64,000 nt of DNA, from contig JADGDE010000002.1 of the NCBI GenBank assembly GCA_016745035.1, positions 124,433 to 188,432 of the forward strand, written 5' to 3'. The notes beneath the pieces were generated by a model that searched no databases, was not told where the DNA came from, and saw only the letters and a program-made list of their open reading frames with translations. The position numbers and the translations under genes are program-made. This document shows, piece by piece, positions 51,933 to 60,648 of the stretch. Numbering within the stretch: position 1 is the first letter of the stretch; every line of letters begins with the position of its first letter. This DNA comes from Thiotrichales bacterium. GTDB lineage: Bacteria; Pseudomonadota; Gammaproteobacteria; Beggiatoales; Beggiatoaceae.

Positions 51933-53117
51933 ATGCATAACCTAAAATTATTCGATAGAAATCATAATACGGCGATATTATTAGCAGGCATTTTCAGTCT
52001 GATTGTTGGTGTTGGGGTGGCACGTTTTGCCTTTACTGCCTTGTTACCCGCAATGTTAGAGGATTTTTTATCCTTAACTTTTGCAGGTATCCTTGCCTCT
52101 TTAAATTTCGCTGGCTATTTGCTCGGTGCCGTGTTTGCTATTTTTATTCGTGATAAACAACGCAAAGTCAGCTATTTTCGTCTTGGTTTATTATTGTGTC
52201 TTCTCACTACCTTAAGCTTGGGACTGACAAATTCACCCTATATCTGGGGGTTAACGCGTATTATTGCTGGTTTTGGTGCTGCAATGGTGTTGGTTGTCGG
52301 CTCTGCTATTGTCATGAGCAAACTGGATTTTAGTGATAAAACCAAAGCAATGGGGATACATTTTAGTGGGATTGGCTTTTCTATTTTAGTTACGGATCTT
52401 ATCAGCCGAGTTGTTATTTATAGTGGCGCGAGTTGGCAAACAGTGTGGTTAGTTTTGAGCTTATTTGGAGCTATTATTGCGATTTATGCCCTTTATATTC
52501 TCTCATTTGATCGTGATTCAGAGGTAGAAAAACACACGCCAACCGTTAAGAACTCTCAATTTTCAGCTTTTGTCATCGTCTTAATTTTGGCTTATTTTTG
52601 TGAAGGCGTTGGCTTTGTTGTCCAAGGCACTTTTTTACCTGATATTATCAATACAGTCGATGGCTTGGCAGGCTTTGGCGGTTTTGCGTGGTTACTTGTC
52701 GGACTCACGGGCATTCCCTCTTGTATTATCTGGATGCGTCTTGCAGCCCGTTATGGCAGCGTCCCCATCATTATGATTGCGATGCTGGTTCAAGTTGTCG
52801 GTATTTTAATTCCTACCCTGAGCCAAAACCCTTATTTGAATGTTTTTAGTGGGGTTTTATACGGCGGTACATTTATTGGTTTAGTGGCTTTGTTTATGAA
52901 TCTTGGTGGGCGTTTGGCTGGGGGGAATCCAGTATTATTAATGGGCGCTTTAACCACCGCTTATGGGATTGGGCAAGTAAGCGCCCCTTTATATAGCGTG
53001 GCATTGGTTAATTATTTAGGGACTTATGACTATGCGCTCTATCTAACCGCTGCTATTGTTTTATTAGGCGTGGTTTTATTATGGCAGGCTAGAACTTGGC
53101 AACCTGCAACTGTTTAA
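51933..53117 (+). CDS. MFS transporter, YbfB/YjiJ family
   Basis: 394 residues with about 12 membrane segments. The start region GIFSLIVGVGVARFAFTALLPAM is the signature of the YbfB/YjiJ (MFS_4) group, followed by FAGYLLGAVFA and the repeat-linking region RDSEVEKHTPTVKNSQ near the middle. Substrates are unknown for most members; several are predicted sugar or drug exporters. It is divergent from the LysR gene and followed nine bases later by ogt, so likely cotranscribed. Confidence 0.9.
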   Translation: MHNLKLFDRNHNTAILLAGIFSLIVGVGVARFAFTALLPAMLEDFLSLTFAGILASLNFAGYLLGAVFAIFIRDKQRKVSYFRLGLLLCLLTTLSLGLTNSPYIWGLTRIIAGFGAAMVLVVGSAIVMSKLDFSDKTKAMGIHFSGIGFSILVTDLISRVVIYSGASWQTVWLVLSLFGAIIAIYALYILSFDRDSEVEKHTPTVKNSQFSAFVIVLILAYFCEGVGFVVQGTFLPDIINTVDGLAGFGGFAWLLVGLTGIPSCIIWMRLAARYGSVPIIMIAMLVQVVGILIPTLSQNPYLNVFSGVLYGGTFIGLVALFMNLGGRLAGGNPVLLMGALTTAYGIGQVSAPLYSVALVNYLGTYDYALYLTAAIVLLGVVLLWQARTWQPATV

Positions 53118-53126
53118 GGAGCATCT

Positions 53127-53618
53127 ATGTATTACTGTCGTTTTGAAACCCAGTTTTGTGACATCACCGTAGCAGGGGATGACATGGGTATTTGTCGTTT
53201 ATATTTTCATAGTGCAGACAACCAACGTACCTTGGAGCATGATGCTCATTGGCAACGAAATGATGATTTTTTTCATCAAGCAGTGGAACAAATCCAAGCC
53301 TATGCCCGTGGAGAGCGCCAAAATTTTTCTTTAAAACTCAATCCACAAGGCACAGATTTTCAGCAAAGTGTCTGGCAAGCGCTGCGACAAATCCCTTTTG
53401 GACAACTGCGCAGTTATAAAGATATTGCTATTGCGATCAACAACCCAAAAGCCGCCCGTGCCGTAGGCATGGCGAATCATCACAACCCCATTTCACTTTT
53501 GATTCCTTGCCATCGAGTGATTGCCAGTAATGGGCATTTAGGTGGTTTTGCAGCGGGATTAAATTTAAAACAAAGCTTGCTCCACTGGGAACAAGCGTGT
53601 ATCAACAAGGAGTCATAA
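53127..53618 (+). CDS. ogt: Methylated-DNA--[protein]-cysteine S-methyltransferase
   Basis: A suicide enzyme that transfers alkyl groups from O6-alkylguanine or O4-alkylthymine in DNA to its own cysteine. It has 163 residues, close to Ogt (171). The acceptor cysteine C128 is in NPISLLIPCHRVIA, preceded by FQQSVWQALRQIPFGQLRSY and the DNA-binding RAVGMANHHN. A GGAG ribosome site precedes the ATG. The next gene begins two bases after its stop. Secure. Confidence 0.95.
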   Translation: MYYCRFETQFCDITVAGDDMGICRLYFHSADNQRTLEHDAHWQRNDDFFHQAVEQIQAYARGERQNFSLKLNPQGTDFQQSVWQALRQIPFGQLRSYKDIAIAINNPKAARAVGMANHHNPISLLIPCHRVIASNGHLGGFAAGLNLKQSLLHWEQACINKES

Positions 53619-53620
53619 GC

Positions 53621-53929
53621 ATGTTTGCCGTTATTTTTGAAGTGCAACCAAATGCTGAAGGTAAAGCTGAATATTTACAATTAGCAGCGCATTTGCGCCA
53701 ATTTTTACAACAACAAGCCGGATTCATCTCCATTGAGCGTTTTCAAAGCTTGGTGGATGAGAATAAAGTTTTAAGTTTATCATTTTGGGAAAGCGAGGTC
53801 GCCATTCAACAATGGAAAAACCACTTAGAACACCAGCAGGCACAAACCCAAGGCAAAAAAAAGTTATTTGATGCTTATCGTATTCGTGTGGCGCAAGTCG
53901 TACGGGATTATGCTTATGAGCGGAAGTGA
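53621..53929 (+). CDS. Antibiotic biosynthesis monooxygenase (ABM) fold protein
   Basis: 102 residues from ATG 53621. A ferredoxin-like dimer fold: FAVIFEVQPNAEGKAEYLQL, FISIERFQSLVDENKVLSLSFW and AIQQWKNHLEHQQAQ, the standard ABM strands and helix. Members range from quinone-forming monooxygenases to haem-degrading enzymes and plain stress proteins; no haem ligand pattern stands out. It is translationally linked to ogt. The frame opens 24 bases earlier inside ogt, but MFAVIFEV is the natural start. Confidence 0.88.
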   Translation: MFAVIFEVQPNAEGKAEYLQLAAHLRQFLQQQAGFISIERFQSLVDENKVLSLSFWESEVAIQQWKNHLEHQQAQTQGKKKLFDAYRIRVAQVVRDYAYERK

Positions 53930-53945
53930 GAATTAACTAACGGAT

Positions 53946-54545
53946 TCAACGCTGTCCCTTGCGGTAGTTATTATTGACCAATTGTAATAAATAAGGACCA
54001 ATATCGGTTAGTGGTAAAACCGCATCTACTTCACAAGCTTTAATAGCGGCACTGGGCATGGATTCTGCCTCAGCCGTATTTGGGTCTTGGACTATGCTAT
54101 AGCCTCCAGCCTGTTTTACTTGTGCCAGTCCTTGTGCACCATCATGATTGGCTCCGGTTAGAATAATGCCGATCAGGGTTTTATCATAAAACTCACTGGC
54201 GGTTTCAAATAACACATCAATCGATGGGCGAGCATAATGTACTTTAGGCATGATCGATAAAGCAAAACTGCCATCCAGTTCTAATAGTAAATGGTAATTA
54301 GGCGGAGCTAAATAGACATGGCCTGCTTCTAAAAGGGTTTTTTCCTCAGCTTGGTTTACTATAAGGGGAGTTTTATGGTTGAGTACATCGACTAAGCCTG
54401 CCCCTGAATGAGGATGTAGATGTTGCACAATAATAATCGGTACACGAAAATTAGCTGGTAAGGTCGATAATACCATGCTCAAAGCTCGCACACCACCTGC
54501 TGAGGAACCAATGACAACCGCCTCAAAAATGGTTTCAGTGCTCAT
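53946..54545 (-). CDS. cheB: Stand-alone CheB-type methylesterase domain
   Basis: 199 residues from ATG 54545. It is the CheB catalytic domain without a receiver. The catalytic triad is visible: Ser in GSSAGGVRAL, His in IVQHLHPHSG and Asp in GANHDGAQGL. Such proteins remove methyl esters from chemoreceptor glutamates or, when fused or paired with CheR outside che clusters, act in other signalling. The start overlaps the cheR stop by 11 bases. No receptors, CheA or CheW genes are nearby. A longer start at 54566 (MKKFISK) is possible. Confidence 0.92.
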   Translation of the reverse strand: MSTETIFEAVVIGSSAGGVRALSMVLSTLPANFRVPIIIVQHLHPHSGAGLVDVLNHKTPLIVNQAEEKTLLEAGHVYLAPPNYHLLLELDGSFALSIMPKVHYARPSIDVLFETASEFYDKTLIGIILTGANHDGAQGLAQVKQAGGYSIVQDPNTAEAESMPSAAIKACEVDAVLPLTDIGPYLLQLVNNNYRKGQR

Positions 54546-55365
54546 TTTTGATATAAATTTTTTCATCAGCAGCTAAATCTTGATAAGCCGATGAGTATTC
54601 AGAGAAGCGGATACTTTCTTTTGAACCTAAACATAAAATCCCTTGTTCCGATAAGCTGTCATTAAATAAGCGAATCGCGCGATTTTGTAATTCTCGGTTA
54701 AAATAAATGAGTACATTGCGACAAATGACTAAGTTCATTTCACCAAAAACACCATCTGTTGCGAGGTTATGATCGGAGAATAAAATATTTTTCTTTAGTG
54801 CATTATCCATCACTGCATGTTCGTAATGGGCATGATAATAATTGGAGAAGCTTTCTTGCCCGCCTGATTTTTGATAGTTTTCGGTATATTGCTTTAGGCG
54901 CTTGATAGGAAAAATCCCTTCCTTGGCTTGTTGCAAAATCACTTCGTTCATATCCGTGGCATAAATTTGCGTGCGCTCATACAAGCCCGCTTCTTTGAGT
55001 AAAATTGCCATGGAGTAGACTTCTTCACCGGAGGAACAGCCAGCGTGCCAAATTTTTAAGTGGCTATGTTGGGCTAACTTGGGAATCACCTTTTCTCGTA
55101 GTGCTTTATAAAATTCAGGATCACGAAACATTTCGGTAACATTCACCGATAAATCTAATAATAAGGTTTCAAAAAAGGAAACATCATAAAGCAGGCGATG
55201 TTGCATCGCCGAAATATTGGGATAATTGTCTTTTTGCAAGCGATAGGTAATGCGGCGCTTAATTGATGCCAGCGCGTAATCGCGAAAATCATAACCATAT
55301 TGTAAGTAAATGGCTTGCAATAGCAATTTTAATTCGATTTGTTGGGTTTTTATGTCTTCTTGCAT
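54535..55365 (-). CDS. cheR: CheR-type glutamate O-methyltransferase
   Basis: 276 residues. An N-terminal helical CheR domain (YGYDFRDYALASIKRRI) is followed by the SAM-dependent methyltransferase fold with IWHAGCSSGEEVYSMAILL, IYATDMNE and LVICRNVLIYFNRELQNRAI. It methylates chemoreceptor glutamates. It is overlapped by the cheB-domain gene, and the pair is isolated from other che genes. The promoter should lie in the repeat-rich gap upstream. Confidence 0.93.
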   Translation of the reverse strand: MQEDIKTQQIELKLLLQAIYLQYGYDFRDYALASIKRRITYRLQKDNYPNISAMQHRLLYDVSFFETLLLDLSVNVTEMFRDPEFYKALREKVIPKLAQHSHLKIWHAGCSSGEEVYSMAILLKEAGLYERTQIYATDMNEVILQQAKEGIFPIKRLKQYTENYQKSGGQESFSNYYHAHYEHAVMDNALKKNILFSDHNLATDGVFGEMNLVICRNVLIYFNRELQNRAIRLFNDSLSEQGILCLGSKESIRFSEYSSAYQDLAADEKIYIKNEH

Positions 55366-55450
55366 CAGGTATATCGGTCAGTTCTGAAGAAGTGAATCTT
55401 ATTGTAGCATGGCTTTGCACAATACTTTACAGCAATTCCTCAGATTAAAT

Positions 55451-55583
55451 ACTGATGTTATGCACTAAGCGAGTTTTTGTCGCAATAGCGTGATTTTCCA
55501 CCTGCCTAGTCGAACTTAGCCGTGGAGCAATGGCGGTTTTTTTGCCTTTTGGGGTATTGAGAAGCCTTTGCGTAATATCAGTT
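55451..55583 (+). mobile_element. Interspersed MITE-like repeat, copy F (full length)
   Basis: Left end CTGATGTTATGCACTAAGC, centre TGATTTTCCACCTGCCTAG and GCCGTGGAGCAATGGCGG, internal TTTTTTTGCCTTTTGGGG, right end CCTTTGCGTAATATCAG. One of the best full-length copies. Confidence 0.85.
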
Positions 55584-55667
55584 AAGCATTCTCACAATTC
55601 ATGAGGTCATGCATATTGATAAATCCTATTAGAAGCACAAGCTTTTCTATATATGGTTCCTATTTAT

Positions 55668-55800
55668 TGATATTACGCACGTATCATTTTTGTGCTTAAT
55701 TATTCAAGTTTATTGTCTGCATAGTGAAGCTTAGCCGTGTAGCAATGGTGGTTTTTTTACCTTTTGGGGCAAAAAAGAAGCCTTTGCGTAGCATCAGTTA
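55668..55800 (+). mobile_element. Interspersed MITE-like repeat, copy G (full length)
   Basis: Left end GATATTACGCACGTA, then TTAGCCGTGTAGCAATGGTG, an internal hairpin with arms TTTTTTACC and GGGGCAAAAAA-like sequence, right end CCTTTGCGTAGCATCAG. It is in tandem with copy F about 85 bases away. Confidence 0.8.
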
Positions 55801-56159
55801 GTAATGGAATAATTAGGTGATGACAATCCCTGCTCATGAGATTTCTTCCCTGTTAAAACACTATATTTTCTTTAATTATCTGTTAAACTTAAACATGAGA
55901 AAGAGGCTCATACTTGTGGTGCTGCCCTGATGTTCATATTAGGCATTATCGTGATAAGCATGGCTTTTATCTGAAACTTTTTGGGTCAGCACATCAGAGA
56001 TGTTAGCTTTTTTTCAAAATGGATTTGTATCGAAATTAGAGAGTGCATTCGTATTTGTTAGCAAGGGTTTTGATGTTCACAAGATACAAAAACTTTAGGT
56101 TTCTAGTATTTTCATCACCGTCTTATTACTACATCATAGAAGAATTTAGGAGATAAAAC
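55801..56159. other. Non-coding region upstream of the DUF928 cluster
   Basis: 359 bases without a credible gene. It should hold the promoter of the DUF928/exoprotein cluster; a ribosome site (TTAGGAGAT) lies before the ATG at 56160. I see no clear operator. Confidence 0.5.
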
Positions 56160-56891
56160 ATGCGCATTTTGCCTAAGTTATCTTTCATTAGTTTGTCCGG
56201 TTTGTTATATGTGCTCAGTTTTGCTGGAGGGGGCTTGCTCTCAAGCAGTGTCTTAGCTAGTGAGCCAACTTATACACCACCTCAAGTAGGTGCTCCCAGT
56301 CGTCGTGTTGGTGGAGGGACACGTGGTGCCTCTGACATGCCTTTACTTTCTGTATTAGGACCTGAATCTATAGGCTACACGGTCAGTGCTCAGCCTAATT
56401 TATACTGGGCTATTTCGCGTTTGGTCGATTACCCTGTTGAAATCATGTTGGTTGAATCGAACCCCGCCTCTTTGGAAGCCATGCAACCGCTATTAGAGAC
56501 GCAAATTAAATTAACTCAGGCAGGGATTCAAGCGCTCTCTCTTAAAGAACATAATATTGAATTGAAAGTAGGCGTTGAGTATGAATGGTTTGTAGCGCTG
56601 GTACGCGATAGCAAACGCCGCTCTCAAGATGTGATTACCAGTGGGGTATTAAAGCGTGTGGAGCTTGATGAAAATATAGCCGCTAAAATTAAAATAGCAG
56701 CCGATGATAATGAAATTGTGAGTGTTTATGCCACATCAGGTCTTTGGTATGATGCAATTGAAGCGCTTTCTGTGAAAATTGATAAAGTTAATGCAGAAAA
56801 AGAGGCATTTGCCTTACGTCGTACCCGTGCTAACCTACTGGAACAAGTCAAACTACCGCAAATTGCGGCTTTAGATAGATTGGAGAAATAG
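56160..56891 (+). CDS. DUF928 family exported protein, paralogue 1
   Basis: 243 residues. A signal peptide (LSGLLYVLSFAGGGLLSSSVLA) is followed by the DUF928 hallmark GAPSRRVGGGTRG, then LLSVLGPESIGYTVSAQPNLYWAI, EYEWFVALVRDSKRRSQD and the C-terminal YATSGLWYDAIEALS. DUF928 proteins are common in cyanobacteria and Beggiatoa-like bacteria beside two-partner secretion exoproteins; function unknown. A beta-sandwich that binds or guides the exoprotein is a guess. The second paralogue lies 212 bases downstream. Confidence 0.88.
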   Translation: MRILPKLSFISLSGLLYVLSFAGGGLLSSSVLASEPTYTPPQVGAPSRRVGGGTRGASDMPLLSVLGPESIGYTVSAQPNLYWAISRLVDYPVEIMLVESNPASLEAMQPLLETQIKLTQAGIQALSLKEHNIELKVGVEYEWFVALVRDSKRRSQDVITSGVLKRVELDENIAAKIKIAADDNEIVSVYATSGLWYDAIEALSVKIDKVNAEKEAFALRRTRANLLEQVKLPQIAALDRLEK

Positions 56892-57103
56892 GTTTCCCCG
56901 CGTTTATTCATAGCTCGGTAGGTGGTGTTTGTATTGATGTTATGTGATTGAGTTTAATTGGGATGTGTTTGAGCAACGGATGCTATATCTCAGTTTAGTT
57001 GATGGCATGACTACGTTTGCAACACAAGGTACAAATGATAGCCAACACAGTGCTTGGTATTACAGCAATATAGGCGCGTGTGTATCATCTGTAGGAGAAT
57101 ATC

Positions 57104-57844
57104 ATGGATATCAAAAGGGCGCTGCTGACAACGGTTTGTACCAGCAGTTTTCTCATAGGGCTTTTAGTGCAACCATTCAACCAGCCTGTGCAAGCGGCGG
57201 ATGAAACCGAACCAACCCAAGAAGTGCCTAATCTGGGAACCCCTGATCGCAGGGGAACAGGAGGGACACGCTTGTATGAAGACCAGCAAAGCTTAGGAAT
57301 TTTAGTCCCTGTTGGTCAAAATAACACCGGTTACACGACTCAAGCCCAACCCACTCTTTATTGGGCTTTATTAAGCCCTCCCTCTCCAAAACAACAATTC
57401 ACCGTGACTTTTAGTTGTTATACAGCAAAAAAACAGTTATTGCTCCGTACCGAGCTGAATCTGATTCAAAAACCTGGATTGCACGCCATCAATCTGTCTG
57501 ATTATGACATTTATCTGAAAGATGGGCATCGTTATCAATGGGTGATTACACTGAAAAGCAAGGATGAACAAGCACAAAAAGTGCATGTTTGGGAACGCAA
57601 AGGCTTTATCGAAAAAGTAGTTTTGCCAGAACAAGTACGTAAACAACTGGCCAGTACGCCATCTGAAAGTTTGCCGGCTTTGTATGTCGACGCGGGGCTT
57701 TGGTATGATGCGGTGGATAAATTACAAAAGCTCATCGCAATCCATCCTGCCAGTTTATCTTTGCGTTCATATCAAGTCGCTTTATTTAAGCAAGCGGGCC
57801 TGGCAAAACTCATTGATTGGGAAAGCGAACGACGACAAGGGTGA
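57104..57844 (+). CDS. DUF928 family exported protein, paralogue 2
   Basis: 246 residues with signal peptide (MDIKRALLTTVCTSSFLIGL onward). Family motifs: GTPDRRGTGGTRL, NNTGYTTQAQPTLYWALLS, HRYQWVITLKS and DAGLWYDAVDKLQ. It is clearly homologous to the protein at 56160 but diverged. A GGAG ribosome site precedes the ATG. The exoprotein gene starts 125 bases after its stop. Role unknown; probably envelope or secretion related by neighbourhood. Confidence 0.88.
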   Translation: MDIKRALLTTVCTSSFLIGLLVQPFNQPVQAADETEPTQEVPNLGTPDRRGTGGTRLYEDQQSLGILVPVGQNNTGYTTQAQPTLYWALLSPPSPKQQFTVTFSCYTAKKQLLLRTELNLIQKPGLHAINLSDYDIYLKDGHRYQWVITLKSKDEQAQKVHVWERKGFIEKVVLPEQVRKQLASTPSESLPALYVDAGLWYDAVDKLQKLIAIHPASLSLRSYQVALFKQAGLAKLIDWESERRQG

Positions 57845-57968
57845 TCGCACTGTTGATAGTTGCAGTCATGATAATAGCCCAAGACCTTGTGTTTTAAATA
57901 CGGACTTAACGCAGAGATAATGATTCTAGGAAAATTATCTCTGTGTTTGTATACAGGAGTGTTAGCTT

Positions 57969-60503
57969 ATGCAACATAAACGATATGGGCTGATCTTATT
58001 ATGTGCAGGGACAACGTGGGTACAGGCCGAGATTATCCATGATAATAGCTTTTCCAAACCCACTGTGCTCGAGGGTTCTGCGTATCAGATTTTAGCCACG
58101 CAAGGTTTGGAAGCGGGCGATAATCTGTTCCATAGTTTTTCTCAATTTAATCTTTCCGAGAGCGAATCAGCAACGTTTGAAGCGGCTGCAAACACGCAAC
58201 GTATTATTAGCCGGGTCACCGGTGGCGATATATCCACCTTGGATGGTGCTATCCGTAGCTCAAGTGCTGCGGATATGTATTTTTTTAATCCAGCTGGTAT
58301 CGCTTTTGGGGAACATGCGCAGATTGATGTTGGCGCAGCCTTTTATGCCAGTACCGCAAGCTATCTTGATTTTTCTGATGGACAACGCTTATCTTTGCAA
58401 GACACGGATGCGAGTCAATGGTCCAGTGCCGCTCCTAGTCAGTTTGGTTTTAGCCAAAACGCGAATTTGTCCTTAAACAAAACCCAAATTGACACAACTA
58501 AAGCCACCTCATTGCATTTCAGTGCCCAGCAAATAGATGCCAATCAAGCCAAGATACAAACCGCAGGTAGCATTCAATTATATGGACTCGATGCGGACAG
58601 CCAGTTAAATCTTAATAATCCAGAACAACAAGCACAACAAGCCACAATTCAATTAAACAATAGCGAATTAAGCAATCTAAACGGACAGGCTAAAATCGCT
58701 TTAAATGCCGCAGAAATTGCGCTCGATAATAGCCGTATTGACACCCTTAACCGTACCCCAATCACCGCCGCGAATATTGAACTTAATGCCAATCGTGTAC
58801 AGCTAGATAATGGCAGTGTGATTCAACAAACGACCAATGCACAAGGTCAGGCAGGTGATGTCATTATCAATGCTAACGAATATTTGGGATTAGCGCAGCA
58901 ATCAGCGATTCGCAACCGCAGCAATAGCTCGGGTACAGCCGGTGACATTCAAATTCAAACCAAACAGCTTGCCATCAACGGTGATTCTAGTTTATCCGCT
59001 AGCAGTTTTTCTTTTGGAAAAGGCGGCAATATTCAAATTGATGCCACTAGCCTGAGTGTCGCAGGTGACAATAGTTTTATCAGCAGCCAAAGCAATAGCA
59101 GAGACCCTAATGCCATTGGCGCAGATGCTGGGAATATTGTATTAAACCTCCAAGAACTCAACGTCTCAGATGGCGCAGCTATCAGTAGCGCCAGTCGTGG
59201 TGCAGGCGATGCGGGCACGATTCAAATCAACAGCGATGAGATCACGGTTGAGGGTGAAAATAGCAGTGGCTTAAATAGCCGTATCCAATTAACCAGTATT
59301 GGTACAGGCGCTGCCGGAACTTTGAATATTAAAACGGATAGCTTAAACCTTAAAAATGGGGCTTTTATCGCCACTGACACGCTGACCTTTGGTGCAGGTG
59401 GTGTGGTTGATATTGAAGCCAAGCAAGTGAGTTTAAGCGGAGAAAATAACAGCGGTGCGGGTAGTTTTATTGTTGCTAATGCCGCTGGTGCAGCACATGG
59501 CGGTAGTATTCGTATTGTCAGTGAGCAATTATCATTAGAAGACGGCGCACAAATCGCCACTGCCAGTTTTGGGCGCGGTAATGGCGGCGACATTCATATC
59601 GAAACAGCGCAAAATCTCCATATCAGCGGTGAAGATAGCAGTGGTTTTCAAAGTGGTTTATTCGCCAGCAACTTAGACTCAACAAACCTAGCGGCTGGTA
59701 AAGGTGGCAACATCACTGTGCTCGCAGGACAACTCACACTTGAGAACAATGCGCGGATTAATTCCGAAACCAGCAGCCAAGGGGCGGGGGGGCAAATTCA
59801 AATCCAAGCTGAGCAAATTCACTTGCGTAATAATGCTCAAATTCAAGCCAATAGTGAAAGCACAGGTGATGCGGGCACAATTCATTTGCAAGCGGGGGAT
59901 AAAATCATTATCAGCCATAGCAAAGTCAATACATCAAGTAGCCAAGCCGATGGTGGTAACATCATTATTGACACACCGAGCTATTTATTTGTAGAACATG
60001 GTGAGATTACCACCAGTGTTGCCGCAGCTGATGGCAATGGCGGTAATATTACACTGACACCAGAATTTTTACTCTTAGATAATGCCCGTGTTGTTGCCCA
60101 AGCGGTTGCTGGGGATGGCGGTAATATTGATGTCAATACCAGTGCTTTGTATAAATTTAGTCCCAGCCTTATCAGCGCGTCTTCTGAATTAGGCATTGAT
60201 GGTATTGTTGCCATTAATACCCCAGATGAAGATGTCAGCGAAGGTTTGTTGGCTTTAGTGACGGAGTTTAATCAAAGCAAAATTGCTCATAATGTCTGTC
60301 AATCTGCTGAAGCAGGACAGCAAGCTAGCCAAATGTTGGTGTTGCAATATTTAGGCTCGCCACTTAGCAGTGATGATTGGCAACCCAGTCACTCACAGTA
60401 TTATGCTCAACTAACAGCGCCTGAGGCGATTAACCAAGCCTCACATCAGGCTTTGTTCCGTCTGGTTTGCGCTAAAACTACATCGCAGACAGATAAGGCT
60501 TAA
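57969..60503 (+). CDS. Two-partner-secretion exoprotein (filamentous haemagglutinin-type, TpsA)
   Basis: 844 residues. Signal peptide MQHKRYGLILLCAGTTWVQA, then the TPS/haemagglutination-activity domain (about 20-150) with GDNLFHSFSQFNLSESESA, ISRVTGGDISTLDGAI, MYFFNPAGIAFG and IDVGAAFYASTASY. The rest is a right-handed beta-helix of imperfect ~20-residue repeats (GAGDAGTIQI, GNGGDIHI, GDAGTIHLQ). The C-terminus has a cysteine pair (NVCQSA, RLVCAKT). It should be exported through a TpsB barrel, not seen in this window, and may act as adhesin or sheath component. It follows two DUF928 genes, a common grouping in this lineage. Confidence 0.92.
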   Translation: MQHKRYGLILLCAGTTWVQAEIIHDNSFSKPTVLEGSAYQILATQGLEAGDNLFHSFSQFNLSESESATFEAAANTQRIISRVTGGDISTLDGAIRSSSAADMYFFNPAGIAFGEHAQIDVGAAFYASTASYLDFSDGQRLSLQDTDASQWSSAAPSQFGFSQNANLSLNKTQIDTTKATSLHFSAQQIDANQAKIQTAGSIQLYGLDADSQLNLNNPEQQAQQATIQLNNSELSNLNGQAKIALNAAEIALDNSRIDTLNRTPITAANIELNANRVQLDNGSVIQQTTNAQGQAGDVIINANEYLGLAQQSAIRNRSNSSGTAGDIQIQTKQLAINGDSSLSASSFSFGKGGNIQIDATSLSVAGDNSFISSQSNSRDPNAIGADAGNIVLNLQELNVSDGAAISSASRGAGDAGTIQINSDEITVEGENSSGLNSRIQLTSIGTGAAGTLNIKTDSLNLKNGAFIATDTLTFGAGGVVDIEAKQVSLSGENNSGAGSFIVANAAGAAHGGSIRIVSEQLSLEDGAQIATASFGRGNGGDIHIETAQNLHISGEDSSGFQSGLFASNLDSTNLAAGKGGNITVLAGQLTLENNARINSETSSQGAGGQIQIQAEQIHLRNNAQIQANSESTGDAGTIHLQAGDKIIISHSKVNTSSSQADGGNIIIDTPSYLFVEHGEITTSVAAADGNGGNITLTPEFLLLDNARVVAQAVAGDGGNIDVNTSALYKFSPSLISASSELGIDGIVAINTPDEDVSEGLLALVTEFNQSKIAHNVCQSAEAGQQASQMLVLQYLGSPLSSDDWQPSHSQYYAQLTAPEAINQASHQALFRLVCAKTTSQTDKA

Positions 60504-60648
60504 GGATAAGCCAAATTGGGCTTATTTTTGCAGATAACAGGCTAACTCATTTTAGATGAGTTATGCGAAAAAATATCTATATGCGTAATATTATTAATTA
60601 TTATATGACTGACTTACCCCGTCACTAAATGGATGGAAGGATCATATC

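Noticed and set aside
56944..57204. 86-codon ORF between the two DUF928 genes
   Set aside because: It overlaps the start of the second DUF928 gene in another frame and has no ribosome site or family features.
57969..60503. CDI toxin or contact-dependent inhibition role for the exoprotein
   Set aside because: The protein is only 844 residues, ends in ordinary beta-helix and a Cys pair, and shows no toxin domain or immunity gene after it.
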